NCBI GenBank assembly: GCA_946894095.1
Contig: OX335645.2
Span: 22,839,001 to 22,903,000, forward strand
Origin: Incurvaria masculella
Lineage: Eukaryota > Arthropoda > Insecta > Lepidoptera > Incurvariidae
Length of the DNA stretch: 64,000 bases
Direction: 5' to 3'
Program-made: the position numbers and the translations under genes
Notes under the pieces: model-generated
Seen by the model: the letters and a program-made list of their open reading frames with translations, nothing else
Told to the model about the DNA's origin: nothing
Database searches by the model: none
Shown here: positions 39,307 to 52,500 of the stretch, one piece after another
How positions within the stretch are numbered: position 1 is the stretch's first letter
How the letters are laid out: every line of letters begins with the position of its first letter

Positions 39307-39763
39307 GGTTCCGTCCCGCTCAACTCCCCATACAAACGGGGAGATCACGATTGGGTGTGATCTTCTATCCACCCAAGGTGAATAGAAGATAACGCCCATA
39401 TTTCTTGTCAAAGATCCCAAATGTTGCTCTAAATAGCTTTATTTCATCAAACTAGATGTCTGAAGACCGTTGGCATTGTAAAATTGTGTTTGGTTTCTAA
39501 GTTATAAGGTTCGAAAGTTCGATTTTTTTCGCGCATTCTATACAATAACTTTGGAGGTGGATTACGCAATGAATCGTTGTTTTGTAATAAAACATATCGT
39601 AAATCTTACTATTTCAAACACTATGCGCATTGTCTGCTTTGTGGATATGTTGAATCCTCCTCATCACGGAGTCTGTCAAACAGAGGAGGTCCCAGAGCGC
39701 AATAACACGGTTTTGTATCGTGCCCGCGAATGAGTTGGTTCCGCGTCGGGAATGGCCACTTTG
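39307..39763 (+). mobile_element. TTAA MITE family A, copy 4, degenerate
   Basis: The body matches family A ('tttggtttctaagttataagg', 'tggaggtggattacgcaatg'), but both ends are eroded and TTAA is not preserved. Confidence 0.65.
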
Positions 39764-40859
39764 GTACCACAGTGCTGTTTTATGAAGATCCAGCCCCGTT
39801 GTTATATGTCTATCAACAAGACATATCCAGTCAAATGGTGACCTGTCTGTGTGTAGCTTGTCTACCAATTTGACGAAATACAATGCAATAATATATGACT
39901 GGAATCTCTAAGGAAAGAAACGTCGAATATTTTTGTGAGTTTCAGAGAAATTAACGAGAGAGAAAAACATTAATTCTAGCTTCTGAAATCACTCCACAAA
40001 TTAAATATTAAAACGATAATACGGAATTGATCCGTGCTCTAAGAGTAGATTTTTTATTTTTTATGTCACTGGACATGAATGGATAAACTCACGCTCAGCA
40101 ACGTGATATCAGCTTGACACATCGCATTTCAGAACGAAATAGGTGGCATGTCGGGACCTTACCTTTATGAGCACTCTTGCATTGTACTGGATGTAAAACA
40201 TGGATGATATTTCATTGCTTCGACCATATTTACATCTAATGCGATGGTACCAGCCCGGGGGAGCTTATCCCTGCTGCCCAGGGGGTCCATTCAGAGTAAG
40301 AGTGTGTTTGAATTCGCCACTAAATATCAACTCACTTTTTTAAATAGTTACTGCTTCCTCACTTCTAGAACATCATTACAGTTAGATAAAAATCTGGTTT
40401 GTCCCGTAAATACGTTGGAAGTATAAATAACGGTTCCGTTATTTAAATAATAATATATTTCCCAGCTATTTTTAGGTTAACTCACTCCCGAACTCGAACT
40501 CACTCTTGCTCTGAATGGACCCCCAGTTACACCTACAGTTTCGCCTTCGGTTACATTTCGGTTCTGAACTACGGTACAGCGTGACATTCGTGACCGATTG
40601 CACTTATCTAACTCAGAATGAGAAAGAAAGTGGTACATGAACGGTTCGGGGATTAAACTCATGGCCTCTGACATGACATCAGGGCACCGAGCGGCTCGTA
40701 GCCTAGTGGCGTGGGGACTAGACTACTATAAAAAAAGCTAGGAGCTGCTCAAAATGGTAAGGTACCAGACACAAATATCGTCAACCTCAGTAGATCAGTG
40801 TGCGACGCATTGCGAATCGATAAGCTGGGGAAGCAGTTCTGAGCGCGGTAAGGTTCTGG

Positions 40860-41160
40860 GTGGTGACCATTTTCAACCGTTGAGGCTGGCCGTGGTTCGG
40901 ATTCCACGTAAAACTGTAGGTCCCCTTCCTTACTTACTACGTGGTAGGGTTAATCCCGCCCGGGTTGGTACCATCGCATCGAATACACAATGGTAGAAGC
41001 GGCAGTGAAAATCGTCCGCGTTTTCCATCCAGTTCAATGTAGCCGAGCAATGTAAGGGAGATCCTGGCATGGCACCTAGTTCCCATGTGGTGTGCTAGGC
41101 TTATATCAGACGGCCAGTTCGGTATTATGCATGGACATGGCCAGTTACATAAAAAAAATC
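40860..41160 (+). repeat. SINE copy
   Basis: A well-preserved body: 'tggttcggattccacgtaaa', 'actgtaggtccccttcc', 'gggttggtaccatcgcatcg', then 'ggcatggcacctagttccc' and a short A-rich tail after 'cagttacataaaa'. A tRNA-like 'gcggctcgtagcctagtgg' A-box segment lies upstream near 40690. Confidence 0.65.
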
Positions 41161-41199
41161 TAACTCTATCTCTAAAAAAGCTAACGGATGTAGCGTGCT

Positions 41200-41466
41200 A
41201 ACTCAGAAACAGCGCCCCACCCCAAGCTATAGCCGCGGGCGCCGCGCCGCCACCGCCCCGCACCGCCGCCGCCGCCGCCGCCGCTGCCGCCGCCGCCGCC
41301 GCTGCTGCCGCTGCCGCCGCCGCCGCCGCGTGCGCGCGACGCCCCGCCCGCGAGGAGTTCCCGCGGGAGCGCCTCCCCCCGCCCCCCGCCCGCCGCCGAG
41401 CTCCAGTTCCCGGCTCCGCTCGTGTCAGTTTCACCCGAGAGGAGTCCGCCAAAATGCGCACTTTGA
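41200..41466 (+). promoter_or_regulatory. CpG-rich promoter region with candidate short first exon
   Basis: A (GCC)n-rich CpG block at about 41245-41400 is followed by a TCAGT initiator at 41425-41429 and an ATG in CCAAAATGCGC context at 41454. After four codons (MRTL) plus one base a strong GTGAGT donor starts at 41467. This phase-1 donor fits the acceptors of both terminal exons of the gene at 42329-44700, so it may be an alternative first exon. The pairing is inference. Confidence 0.45.
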
Positions 41467-41550
41467 GTGAGTAATCGTTAGAACACCATCTCCTCCGTGG
41501 CTGGAACTCGGCAGTAAACGAATTCGTAAGAGAACACTATCGCCGACCCT

Positions 41551-41770
41551 ACCATTTTTTGGGTTCCGTACCCAAAGTGTGTCAACGGAACCCTCCGTCC
41601 GTCCGTCAGTCCGTCTGCCACAGGTCTATATCTCATGAACCGTAATAGGTAGGCAGCTGAAATATTCACAGAGTGTGTATTAATTTTGTCGCTATAAGAA
41701 CAAATAGGTAAAATAAGAAAATAATAAAAAATAAGGGGGTTTTGCGTTAAATTGTATACTTGGCCGGTGT
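41551..41770 (+). repeat. Lepidopteran 'gggttccgtacccaaag' repeat, partial
   Basis: Shares 'gggttccgtacccaaag', 'tatctcatgaaccgtaatag' and a final 'cttggccggt' with the longer copy at 44904-45182, a repeat I know as ubiquitous in moths and butterflies. Confidence 0.75.
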
Positions 41771-42070
41771 TTGTATCTAAAAGTGGGTTGAGGTCGTTTC
41801 TTATCAAAATTATATACACTGGAAAGAGAACGCATTCCTAGGTCCATTTTACTCTATTGTTGACGTTAGCATGACAGAAAGATATTTCCTTGCATGCTCG
41901 CTGACCACTACCATGGAATCAGATTTTTTTGTACATATTCATGTATCTTAACTTTTCAATTATATTGATACTTTGAGTCATACTTTACAGTCGTCTGCTG
42001 CGTACGAACGTGGCAGATGCCTCCTTGATAACAGGCTGAACGATCAACTCTAAATGTCGGAGAATTTCTC

Positions 42071-42111
42071 CTCCCGCCGCGTGAAAATCCGTAACATTTT
42101 TCAAACATTTT
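42071..42111 (-). repeat. Lone terminal repeat of the exon-carrying TIR element family
   Basis: Contains 'cccgccgcgtgaaaatccgt' then 'aacatttttcaaac', matching the right end at 37480-37518. No left partner was found nearby. Confidence 0.6.
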
Positions 42112-42328
42112 CAATTGGATCTCTCCGAAATAAATAAACAAACAATACAATTATACATACATGCAGAGTCGTTCTACGATCAAGCCGTAGAAGTGAAGGG
42201 TGGAGACATTTTGAAAGAATACTGGCCGGATTCCATGACAGCTTCTGACAGACAACCACGAGCGTGAGACAGAAGAGACCGTCCGGCCTAGGCGGTGTTT
42301 TGTAAAATGTTTTGATCGGAGCGGCGCG

Positions 42329-44700
42329 ATGTCGGACAACAACGTGCAGGCGTCGATAGCTCACCTCGTGCTGGCCGGCACGTCCGTGTGGAGCCTCACG
42401 GCGGCGCCGCGCCAGGAGTTCTCCTACTTCGGCACGTTCGGCAACCTGCTCTTCCACGGCGGCATTGGCTTCTTCCACTTCCAAAGTACGACTTTCCTCA
42501 TTCCGAATTCCCATCCCAACATGGGGAATACTTTTTGTACAGTCGGTAAACTGTGAAATATATTTCCATCAAAGTTAAACCTAGTTCCAAAATACCTAGT
42601 GTGAAAAGTGCACCTGCCCTGAGAAAATACGAAAGCCCATGGGGCCCCCAAGTCTGCCAAACGCCTATGCCGCGCTTTAAAAAAATCAAGGCTTCCTTAT
42701 GATTGAGTTTTTTCCATTTGTGTCAGCAGATCCTAAAGTTTCCGGCACAGCATGTCCACCTCCAACGAAGAGCTCCATCGTGGAAACTTGCTGTGAGTAC
42801 AACAAATAAGTGCATTAAGGTGGCCCAACCCGGCGGGACTTACTCATTCGCGGGCACGGTACAAAATCGTGCTGTTGCGCTCTGGGCCCTTTTCTGTTTC
42901 AAAGAAAAGGACAGGCTCCGTGATGAGGAAGATGCAACATGTCCACAAAAAAGACAATGTGCATAGTGTATGATTTGGTAAGATTTACGAAAATTGTAAT
43001 TAAAAAACGACTTTTAGCTAAAAGTAAACTACGACCGCTGTAGTCAAAAATCTAACAAAAACCAATATTATCAATCTTGATTAAATCTTTTTAAGATGAT
43101 CTTACTTTATCATTGCGTAATCCACCTCCAAAGTTGTTGTACAGAACTCGCGAAAATTCGAACTAACGGACCTTATAACTTAGAAACCAAAAACAATTTT
43201 ACAATGTCAACGGTCATCAGACATCTAGTTCGATCAAATAAAGCTATTTTGAGCAAAATTTGGGATCTCTGACAAGAAATATGGGCGTGATCTTCTTTCC
43301 CCGTTTGTATGGGGGAGTTGAGCGGGATGGCCCTCCTTAATTTCACAAATAAATACGATATACCATAACCCATGCTTGGCTGAGCAAATGACCCCTCCCA
43401 TTACTTGAATCTTTGAAGAGGAAAGAAGTAGAATTTCTAATATAACAAATATAATATAAATAAAAGAACGAACTAGGTCTCTAATAAACTTACAGAATGT
43501 TTTAATGACTATACTTGGAAGAGAGTTGGAAGTAATCATGGTAGCACGTAACTTATGCTAACAAATATTCCAGAAGTAACTATGATTACTCTCCATGCTT
43601 ATCAATTATTTTCGGCTCATGCACAAACTTTTCGTTTACTTATGGCTCCATAAGATGGCAGAAACTCTCTAACTCAAATTGTATTAATTCATCGGGCTCA
43701 CTCGGAACGGGGCTTGTCTCCCCCCACATCCAGTGAATGGTGTCCTCTTGCAGGTGAGCTGTTTCATAGCGACCTGTCAGGGCTGTTCTGCGTGAGTTGC
43801 CAAGCGAGCCGGATCCTAGCGCTGCCCTGCGCCGTCGCCCACATGTACATAGAGGGCGGCTACCGGCCCCTCATAGCTTACGCCCACGTCGCCTCCGGAG
43901 CCATCCCTTTCCTCGTATACATCGCGGGCTACGACCACCATCGCATGAGCTACGTCATACTAGTTTCCAATATGCTATCCCTCTTTTACTTGTCCATGGA
44001 GAAGAAGAACGACTGGGGCTTCGTGCTCACTGGCGCCTCCATGTTCTGTTTTCTCTTTCTAAACCCTTCCAGTAACACCTTCGACATGAGCTACAACTGC
44101 ATTTACCCGCTCAGTCTCTGCCTCTTCGAGAACTGCTTCGTCAAAGCCACTCAATAAACGTTCAACCATCGGTGTTTCTATACTCTCAGACAGTAGTCCA
44201 CCTGAAAATATCGTTTCGCGGCGAGGGACATTTGGGCGGCGGCGTTCGCAATCAAATTCGAGATCGCTTGACGGAGAAATTTATTTTCAGGTGGTCTACT
44301 GGCTGCCGACCTGAGGATGCTCTACTGCATGAGCTGCCAGGCGTCGCGGCTCCTAACGCTGCCCTGCACGGTGGCCCACCTCTACATCCACGCGGGCTAC
44401 CGGAAGGACATCGCGTACGCCCACGTGGTGTCTGGTCTGCTCCCCTTCTGTCTGTACATGTTCGGGCGCCACCACGAGCCAATCGGTAACCTCGTCGTCA
44501 TCGCCAACGTCATGTCGCTGTTCTATATCTCCTTGGACAAGAGGAACACGTGGGGATTCGTCCTCACTGGCGCCTCCATATTCAGCTTTCTGTTCGTGAA
44601 CGCCTCCACTGTCTCTTTTGAGATGACCTTCAACACACTTTATCCGTTCAGCCTTTGCTTCTACGAATACTGCACACTCAGAGCGCTAGACGTCAATTGA
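42329..44700 (+). CDS. Multi-pass membrane-protein gene with duplicated alternative last exons
   Basis: Exon 1 is 42329-42485 (ATG, 52 codons plus one base, starting MSDNNVQASIAHLVLAG). Terminal exon 2a is 43754-44157 and 2b is 44291-44700. Both have a CAG acceptor, both accept phase 1 (each completes a Ser codon) and both end in their own stop, so either gives a full protein of about 186 or 188 aa. The two encoded segments are clearly paralogous: CQASR(I/L)L.LPC, AYAHV.SG, WGFVLTGAS and YP.SLC recur in the same order. Several hydrophobic segments suggest a four-to-six-pass membrane protein. 2a has AATAAA overlapping its stop, and 2b is followed by ATTAAA. I do not recognise a named family. 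Confidence 0.7.
42815..43340 (-). mobile_element. TTAA MITE family A, copy 5 (inverted, intronic)
   Basis: Family A in the opposite orientation to copies 1-4, with TTAA at 42815 and 43337. It lies in the intron between exon 1 and exon 2a of the membrane-protein gene. Confidence 0.85.
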
Positions 44701-44903
44701 GAACGTTTTTGTAAATGCATTTCTTTGTACGTAATTAAAACACGTTTTTGTTCATAATGTTTATATTAAAGTAATGGATTTGACTAGTCTAATCATTTAC
44801 ATTATGCTATCTACAAATATGTGCTTGAAAATCGAGGCCGTAGATAAAAAATCTAAGTCTGTCTTCCGTAGTTAGAACATACATACATAAAGACATAATA
44901 TTA

Positions 44904-45182
44904 AGGGTTCTGTACCCAAAGGGTGCCAACGGAACCCTATTACTAAGCCTCCGCTGTCCGTCCGTCCATCTGTCACAGGGCTGTATCTCATGAACCGTAA
45001 TAGGTAGGCAGCTGAAATTTTCATAGAGTGTGTATTTTTACTTTGCTGCTATAACGACAATTATATAAAAATAATAAAACTTAAAGGTGTAAATACAATA
45101 CGTGATTTTTTTGTGCTAAATCTTGTACCATGGTGGGGAACCCTTCGTGTGCGAGTCCGACTTGCACTTGGCCGGTTTTTTT
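44904..45182 (+). repeat. Ubiquitous lepidopteran non-coding repeat, full copy
   Basis: Runs from 'agggttctgtacccaaaggg' through 'ctgtatctcatgaaccgt' to 'gagtccgacttgcacttggc' and CGGTTTTT. This consensus is among the commonest interspersed repeats of Lepidoptera and supports the taxonomic call. Confidence 0.8.
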
Positions 45183-46521
45183 TAGTGAGATTGTCTCACA
45201 GATTGTAAATAGATAAATACTCCGCGCTATTTAATTTTAAAACAATTTGTTATCTCTAAGCAAAAATAAACTCACCTGGGCCAAGTTAGACGAAACTGCA
45301 GGCTTAGCAATCAAACAAATTTACAATAGGCTATTTTGAAACCATACTGCATGATCTTAAAAACTATATAGGTATTTGATTTTATATTAAGGTGCTCTTG
45401 TCACAACAGCACTATACCGTCATAATTTTATTGTTTTTAGTCAGTGACTTTTTATCGACTATCAACCTTTCTCTTCTGAATTTGGGAGCGTGACTTAACC
45501 GAGACAGAAAGAGACTCTTAAGAAGGTTCTATGAAAAATGGCAACAGGAACTTCATGTTGTCTTAAGAACAGCCCGTAAGGTATGTCCCCCCTGCAACCG
45601 TAGTTTACTAATTATTTGGAAACCGCTATTTCACTTAAGTTGATATTTAATATCTAATATCAGGTAACAAATATCTGCGTCTGCAAGCTTTTGTTTTTTT
45701 GAAAAATTCAAACAGGATGGTATAAAAGCAAAAAGAAAATCTTCATACGAATTTTGTTTTCTCTGTGGTTCGACCCAGAATACATTTACTGAAAAACCAA
45801 AGACATGCAGACACAGATATTTGTAGTCTAATATTAGATACCAAATATCAAGTAAGTTGGAACAGTGGTTTTCAAATGATTAGTAAACTACGTTTGTATG
45901 GGAGGTGAAATTTTATGATGCTTACGGGCCGACCTTAAAATGCCATATTATATCCTTACAATGTCTGAGCCCTTTAGCTCAAAGTCCATAACGGCTTAAA
46001 GAGAATTTATCGAATGTACATATAGGCTCTACCTATTAGGTTTTTTTGTAATTTCATTTGCATTGCCGTCACAAAATCGAATCACTTTAGATGCCTAATG
46101 AAAGTTATGGAATCATTGTGAATCTAGCAGTGTTACGCCTATAGTCTCTTGTTTCAAACACTGCAGGTTCAAATCCCAGGCTTTGCACTTATTTCTTTCC
46201 TTACTGAGACTAAAGTGTGCATTTTCGTTGAAAATATGGGTCACTCCATGGTTCCGAACACACGTATACTGTGGTATGGTTAACACAGGTTGGTACCACC
46301 ATATTGGACGAAAGATGGTCCTATCCTGAGCTCAAATAATAAGAGTAGGTTTTGGTTATCCATGTCCGGTTCAATTCGATTGGTAAAGAAAAGGTCGAGC
46401 CTCCTTATGTTTATGTTGATTCTGAAGTTACCTCCAAGCTACTATTATGGCTACACTTTCACTCTTATAGCACCATTACTGGGGCTCGAGTGGGACCTTT
46501 AATCTGTCATGATTCGTTCTG
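45183..46521. other. Intergenic, SINE piece, no gene
   Basis: Two related short segments ('tttgaaaaccactgtt'-like, near 45620 and 45860) and a SINE-like stretch at 46130-46390 with a B-box GGTTCAAATCC at 46168-46178 followed by SINE body. No protein-coding evidence. Confidence 0.5.
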
Positions 46522-49500
46522 TTACATGATATGGAGTGTTCGCAAGCAAACAATAGCAGCCGCTTGCTCCGCAAACAGCTTGTTCCCTGCCCACAGCGAG
46601 GACGTGTACAGGTCTCCATTTAGCTGCAATATTGCTCGGTATCCGTCTCCGTTGTCTATGATTTTGTACCGAGGGAGATCCATGTCGTTTTTTCTTGTCC
46701 ACGCCTCTAGCTTGCTCTTGGGAAGTTGACCTTGGACATCGCCAAGTCTGAATGTCACCTGGAAATTATTGTACACAAATATTAGTTACAATGTAAAGTG
46801 CAAAGCAATTTCATTGAATATTCTAATGTCTTTAATTCCATGCTATGGTAGTTTAACCCTACCATATACCATACACGCGACCAATCAAGGGCGCATCTTA
46901 GTTCGATCAAAACACAAGAATACAATGCAGAATACCAAGGCAATATTCGCAAGTTCAAATCATGTAATTTTTCTATCTGGAACAGATGACATATGTTAAT
47001 CTTTTTTGGCGCTGGCGTGTGAACCTGATGGGTAATGAATGCGAACTGTTCCATGGTTCGGAATCCAGTTAAAGCTCTAGGTATCCCTCCATTCCCCTAT
47101 TACACGGTAGGGTTACCCTTCCCGTGGGTTGGTACTATTGCGGTCACACAGGCGGGCGATGCACACACACACAAGCTCGCTGAACGCGGTTACAAAAGAC
47201 GCGCGGCCGCCTTGCCACCTCAGTCCATTTCGACCTACTCACTGGTAACCACTAACAAGAACGCACTTGTACATCTACGAAAATATACAGTGTTGCTGCG
47301 GAAACCTGCCTACGTCATTGAGTAACCTCACCTAGCTTCCCGTAGGCAGTCAACCCGCACATTAGTGACCCCGACGTTATCGGAACGTGCAACCCCTCGA
47401 CGTGATGAAACTACGTATAGTGCGGACTCAAAAGGAGTGATGTGAAGAAAGAAGTGATCTCCGGGGGTGGGCGTTTGGGCTCGCCCACCCCGCGCCGACT
47501 GCACGCTACGAGTTCATCAGGGCGGCAACGGAGCGCAAACATATTGCCACGCTTCTCCGAGCATCTCCAGGATACTCCCCGGCTCGCAACCTGGCCGCAG
47601 GGATCATAATGTTGGTTTCCGCAATGTGGCAGCGCGCCCCCGTGGCGGCGGCGGCGCCACACACATCGTGCGCCGAGCAACACATCGTCAAGCCTTGCTT
47701 CACTTCGTCAAGAGCAACGTAGAGCACGACAAGAAGGTGGGTGAAGACAAGAACGAACAAGGAAAAGACCGCCAGGCCGACGATATCGCCCAGCTATGAC
47801 GACATAAAGGAGCTTTACTTTAAGGTTGACTATGCCGCTTAGGCCGGCACCTAGCTTTTCCCTATTGGCCTCACCAGCGAGATGGCTGTCAAGTTGGCCG
47901 ATACCTGTTTTTTGTGCAGCACGGCGCGAAGTTACCATAATTAGCGTGACGAAGTTAATGTGCACGGAAGGACCATCCGTCTCCCAGGGAGGTTCTTCGA
48001 GCTTCGAGAGCCACAGAACGCACCGATGAAGCAACCTTCGTAGAACGGCTACAGTGCTCATCGGCAACCTGGCAGCACGCCCCAGCGGCAGACGCGATTG
48101 GGCTCCGTTTCGTTCATCGCTGGTCGCAGGTCAACCACGGAACCCTGCACCAGTGGTGACGAAATCAACACATCGGACGATTTGAGAACGACGCGCGGCT
48201 GTGTGGCCCGCTAACGCTGCGAATTCCGGCTGTGGACACCGAGGAAACTGACCTTATTTCTAAGTACTTGCTCGGGCCCCGTCTTAATTTTTGTATCATA
48301 TTGTTTAGTATGCTTTGTATAATTATTGTTTAGAAACAGGACATACTTGAAATCGTCAAAAGTCCTCACATAAAACCCTATATACGTCCATGTCCAACTA
48401 TCGTAAGTCAATACGTAGATAATGTGAATTATCCATTTTATTTCCTGTCCGTACGTAGGTAGGTCAATTGATTGCTGATCGCTACTGTGACTATGGTACC
48501 AGGAAATAGCTACAGCCGAAAGGATAAAACGGAAACGGGACTTAGGTAATATGTAACATTAAATAGAATCGAGGCATAATAGTCGACACGTTATTGTTCA
48601 AAATCGAAAATTGTCATAATGTGTCCGAATGAACATACAATTAAAGGATTACTTGAAGGTTTAGAAACTGTAGGAATGTTCGTTAATTTTGTATAATAAT
48701 ATATTGAAATAGTTGAAACAATCTATGTTAATAATGTGTTGGGTATACTTTGATAGTGGCGTGATGCAAAATTTCGTAATGTAAGTCAGACCCATTGCAA
48801 GCCGCAATTGTGCATGTCATGCTGCCAATGCAGAAAAATGTACGTCAGACACAGGTCGCAGAAATGCAGAATTGCAGCCTACTGCAAGACTGGCTATGTA
48901 TGTGGACATCATGTTGGTTGCAACCATTGCATTATTTCGTAAGTGATTGACACAGTTCGTATGTAAATGTAAATTGAAAATAATTTGTGAAACTATGTAA
49001 CTCCCGTACAGACCAACGTAAGGAGGACTTTTTAGGGGTGGAGATGTATTGCGGTCACACAGGCGGGCGATGCACACACACACAAGCTCGCTGAACGCGG
49101 TTACAAAAGACGCGCGGCCGCCTTGCCACCTCAGTCCATTTCGACCTACTCACTGGTAACCACTAACAAGAACGCACTTGTACATCTACGAAAATATACA
49201 GTGTTGCTGCGGAAACCTGCCTACGTCATTGAGTAACCTCACCTAGCTTCCCGTAGGCAGTCAACCCGCACAGTACCATCTCTTTGGATGAAAAAGTGGC
49301 CAAAGTGGCGATGAAAAAATGTCCGTGTTTTACATCCAATCCATAAAGGAAAGGTAAGGCATGGCATCAATTCCTTTGGGAATGTGGTGTGTTGGGCTAA
49401 TAATAATCTAATTCAAATTCAATCATTTCATGTATTGCAAACCACTGTGCCGATTTACTAGATTTTTTGTTTTTACATCAGTCAAATGATTTTGCATATT

Positions 49501-52500
49501 TTCATACAATATTTTTTCTGCTTTGATCTAATTTAACTTAACTGATGTGAGGTAAGTACACAAAACCAAGAAAATTTGTAATAATGGTTTCAAAAATATT
49601 TCTAAGCGATTGTGTTGCGAGCATGATTGTCGGATGCTTACGGGCCGACTTTAAACTTATCAAATGAAACTTATAGGACAGGCCTGAAATATTCTAGTTC
49701 TTATCAGATGTTTGCATACCTTTAACTACCCAAAAAAGCTGTAGACCATATTTAGATCTTTGAAAGTTAAGAGGCTACACTACGTTAAATTTTTGTGGCA
49801 TTTAGAATGTTGGTACCTCCATTTGGATGATTTCTTCATGATTCTCAGTCGGGTACTCCTCGTTTCTCCCCTCGTCCGTGTACATATTCTCGAAAAAGTC
49901 AGCAGGCCTACTCAGCTTGGTCTCTCTGTAGAGATCTCCCACGTTCCATAGGTCACTGAAATATTAAAATAAGTTTTAAACAATTTGTACAAGCTTTTTA
50001 TAAGTGGGAACAGTGAAAGGAAATAATGTTATGGAAAAAAAAACAGCCCAATATTGTCCCGGTTCAGTATTGTACCATGTTTTTCAATTCATTTAAACAA
50101 TTACCTTAAACCTCATCCAGTTCAATATTGGTTCCCATGTGGTGTTTTGGTCTTCTATCATGACAGTAATGGCTAATACCACAGCCATTCATTTCCAGAC
50201 ATAAGAATAAAAATAACTTAAAATCGAACTACAGTAGAATCCGGATATAACGACCTTCAAGGGACCGGCGATACAATGTCGTATTAACCGGATGACGTAC
50301 AAAACGGCAGGATTCTTTCTTAAGTACATGTGTACTTAACTTACGAATAAATATGTATGTGTTATAATTGCGAATGTTTGATATTCCTATTTAGATAAAT
50401 AAAACATTTTGTTGGATGCTTTATTTTAATGGTTCTTACACATTCCAAATTACAAACATAGGTACATAACGTACTGTAATACAAAGAGATACATTACATA
50501 CAACACTAAGGGCCCTTTACACCTACTGCTGATTAGCTTAATCGCCACATATTAAGGGCCTTTCTTAGCAGCTTGCAATCAATACCAGTACAAGATAATC
50601 ATCTCTTTACAGGCCCTTTAACTGTTCATTAAAATAAATCGACACTTAGTGAAAACCAGGCTATGGGTCTCTTCCACCAAGTCGTGATTAGTTTAATCCT
50701 CACATTAAAGGGCCTTTCTTAGCAACTCGCAATCGATACCAATACAAGATAATCATCACTTTGGTATTAGGCGGGGTGAAGTCGGGGCGCCGAGGTATTG
50801 GTGTATAGGTTATGTAAACAAAACATTGCGCGTCGTTTTAACCGGACGTATTATCATAAATAATGGTTGCTATAAGCAGTTGGTCGCTTAAACCGGAGTC
50901 GCACTAAACGGTTATATTTTCTCAGTACCTAACTATGAAACCTAACTTGAGTAAACATTATCGTCGTTAAAACCGGTTAGTCGTTACAAGCGAAGTCGTT
51001 GTAAATGAATTCTGCTGTACTTACATACTGTTAGAGAGCAAAGAAAAAAGTAAAATGTAATCTGTCACTTGTCAAAAATGGCCTAGCGATACGGTTGTTG
51101 TGTGCTACTAATAAAAACTGCATCGGACGCAATCTTTCATTTAATTGTTCCTCGCCCCTAACTTGCTACAGGTTATGGGCCCAGTAGGCATGAACCACTG
51201 CTAAATGCACGAAGTTCGTGTCGGGCGAGTGAGCAAGGGCAAATTGGTTCCGACCCGTTCGAAAGGCGCGGTGGGGACCGGCGGCTGCGGTGCAGTAAGT
51301 AAAACGGAACGGGTCGTTCAAACGGCGTCCTCGGACCGGTTGAAGAGCCGAAGACATCATGGAGCAATTCGGTGTGGCTCAAACGGTGATGACCCCGATC
51401 AGGCTGGTGGGTGTCAGAAATTGGAATTCTTGGAAGTTTCAAATGAAGGTATTGCTTAAGGCGGCAGATCTGATGGGTATAGTGGATGGGACCACGGCGG
51501 TACCGACAGAGGCGGAATCTGCTAGCGCATGGTTGAAACAGGACGCAAAAGCGCAGAGTATGTTGGTTACGAGATTAACCGAAGAAGTGATGACACATAT
51601 ACTAACATGTGAAACATCAGCGGACATGTGGAGAAAATTATTGTCTGTATTTGAACAGAAATCAGCAACAAGCGTGCACCTAATTCATCAAAAGTACTTT
51701 AGTTTTAAGTACGACGGCGGCGGGATGGCACTGTTCTTAACCAAGATTCAGGACTTGGTGAACCAGTTGAAACAGCTTGGAGAGAAAATCTCGGACAAAA
51801 TGACGATGACAAAAATTCTTATGTCGCTTCCAGAACAGTACAAGCACTTTATATCTGCCTGGGAGTCCGTCAGTGAACCTCGGCTGGAAGATTTGATAGC
51901 GCGCTTGATGACTGAGGAAGAGCGGATGAAGAATGACGATGGCGGCAGTGAAGCGGTCGCGTTGGCTGCAACATGTTATGGTTGTGGTAAGAAAGGACAC
52001 ATCAAGAGGTATTGCAAAAATAAAACGCAGCGAGAAGGAAACACGAGTAAGAAAGAAGAACGAAAGTGCTATTTTTGCAAAAAGCCTGGCCACATAATGG
52101 CAGATTGTTATTTGAGGAAGAAAGCTACTCCCAAGGCTTTCGTGTGCTCAGGAATGAGTGCTGATGAGAATTTATGGGTGCTCGATACAGGAGCAAGTGA
52201 TCATATGACTCCAAGAAAATCGTGGCTCGGGGATTTTAAAGAGTTTGATGAACCAAAACTCGTTGTAATTGGCGATGGAAGTGAGCTACAGGCGAAAGGC
52301 TATGGTACAGTTCGAATCAAAGCCTACGATGGTTTTAAATGGAATCAGATGGTAATACAGAGAGTACTATATGTTCCGGGTTTAAAAGCAAACCTGTTCT
52401 CAGGAGGAGTGGCTCTTGACAAGGGATATAAAATGATGCTGGACAACAAAGTATGCAGATTCTTGGAAGGTGGCATAACGGTGGCAGTGGGGGAAAGATC

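Noticed and set aside
41195..41470. Arginine- or alanine-rich frames on both strands
   Set aside because: Translation of a (GCC)n CpG block; base composition, not coding.
47411..48067. Overlapping frames inside the non-autonomous LTR element, considered as a gag
   Set aside because: No capsid or zinc-knuckle pattern, and frames on both strands are similarly open in GC-rich sequence.
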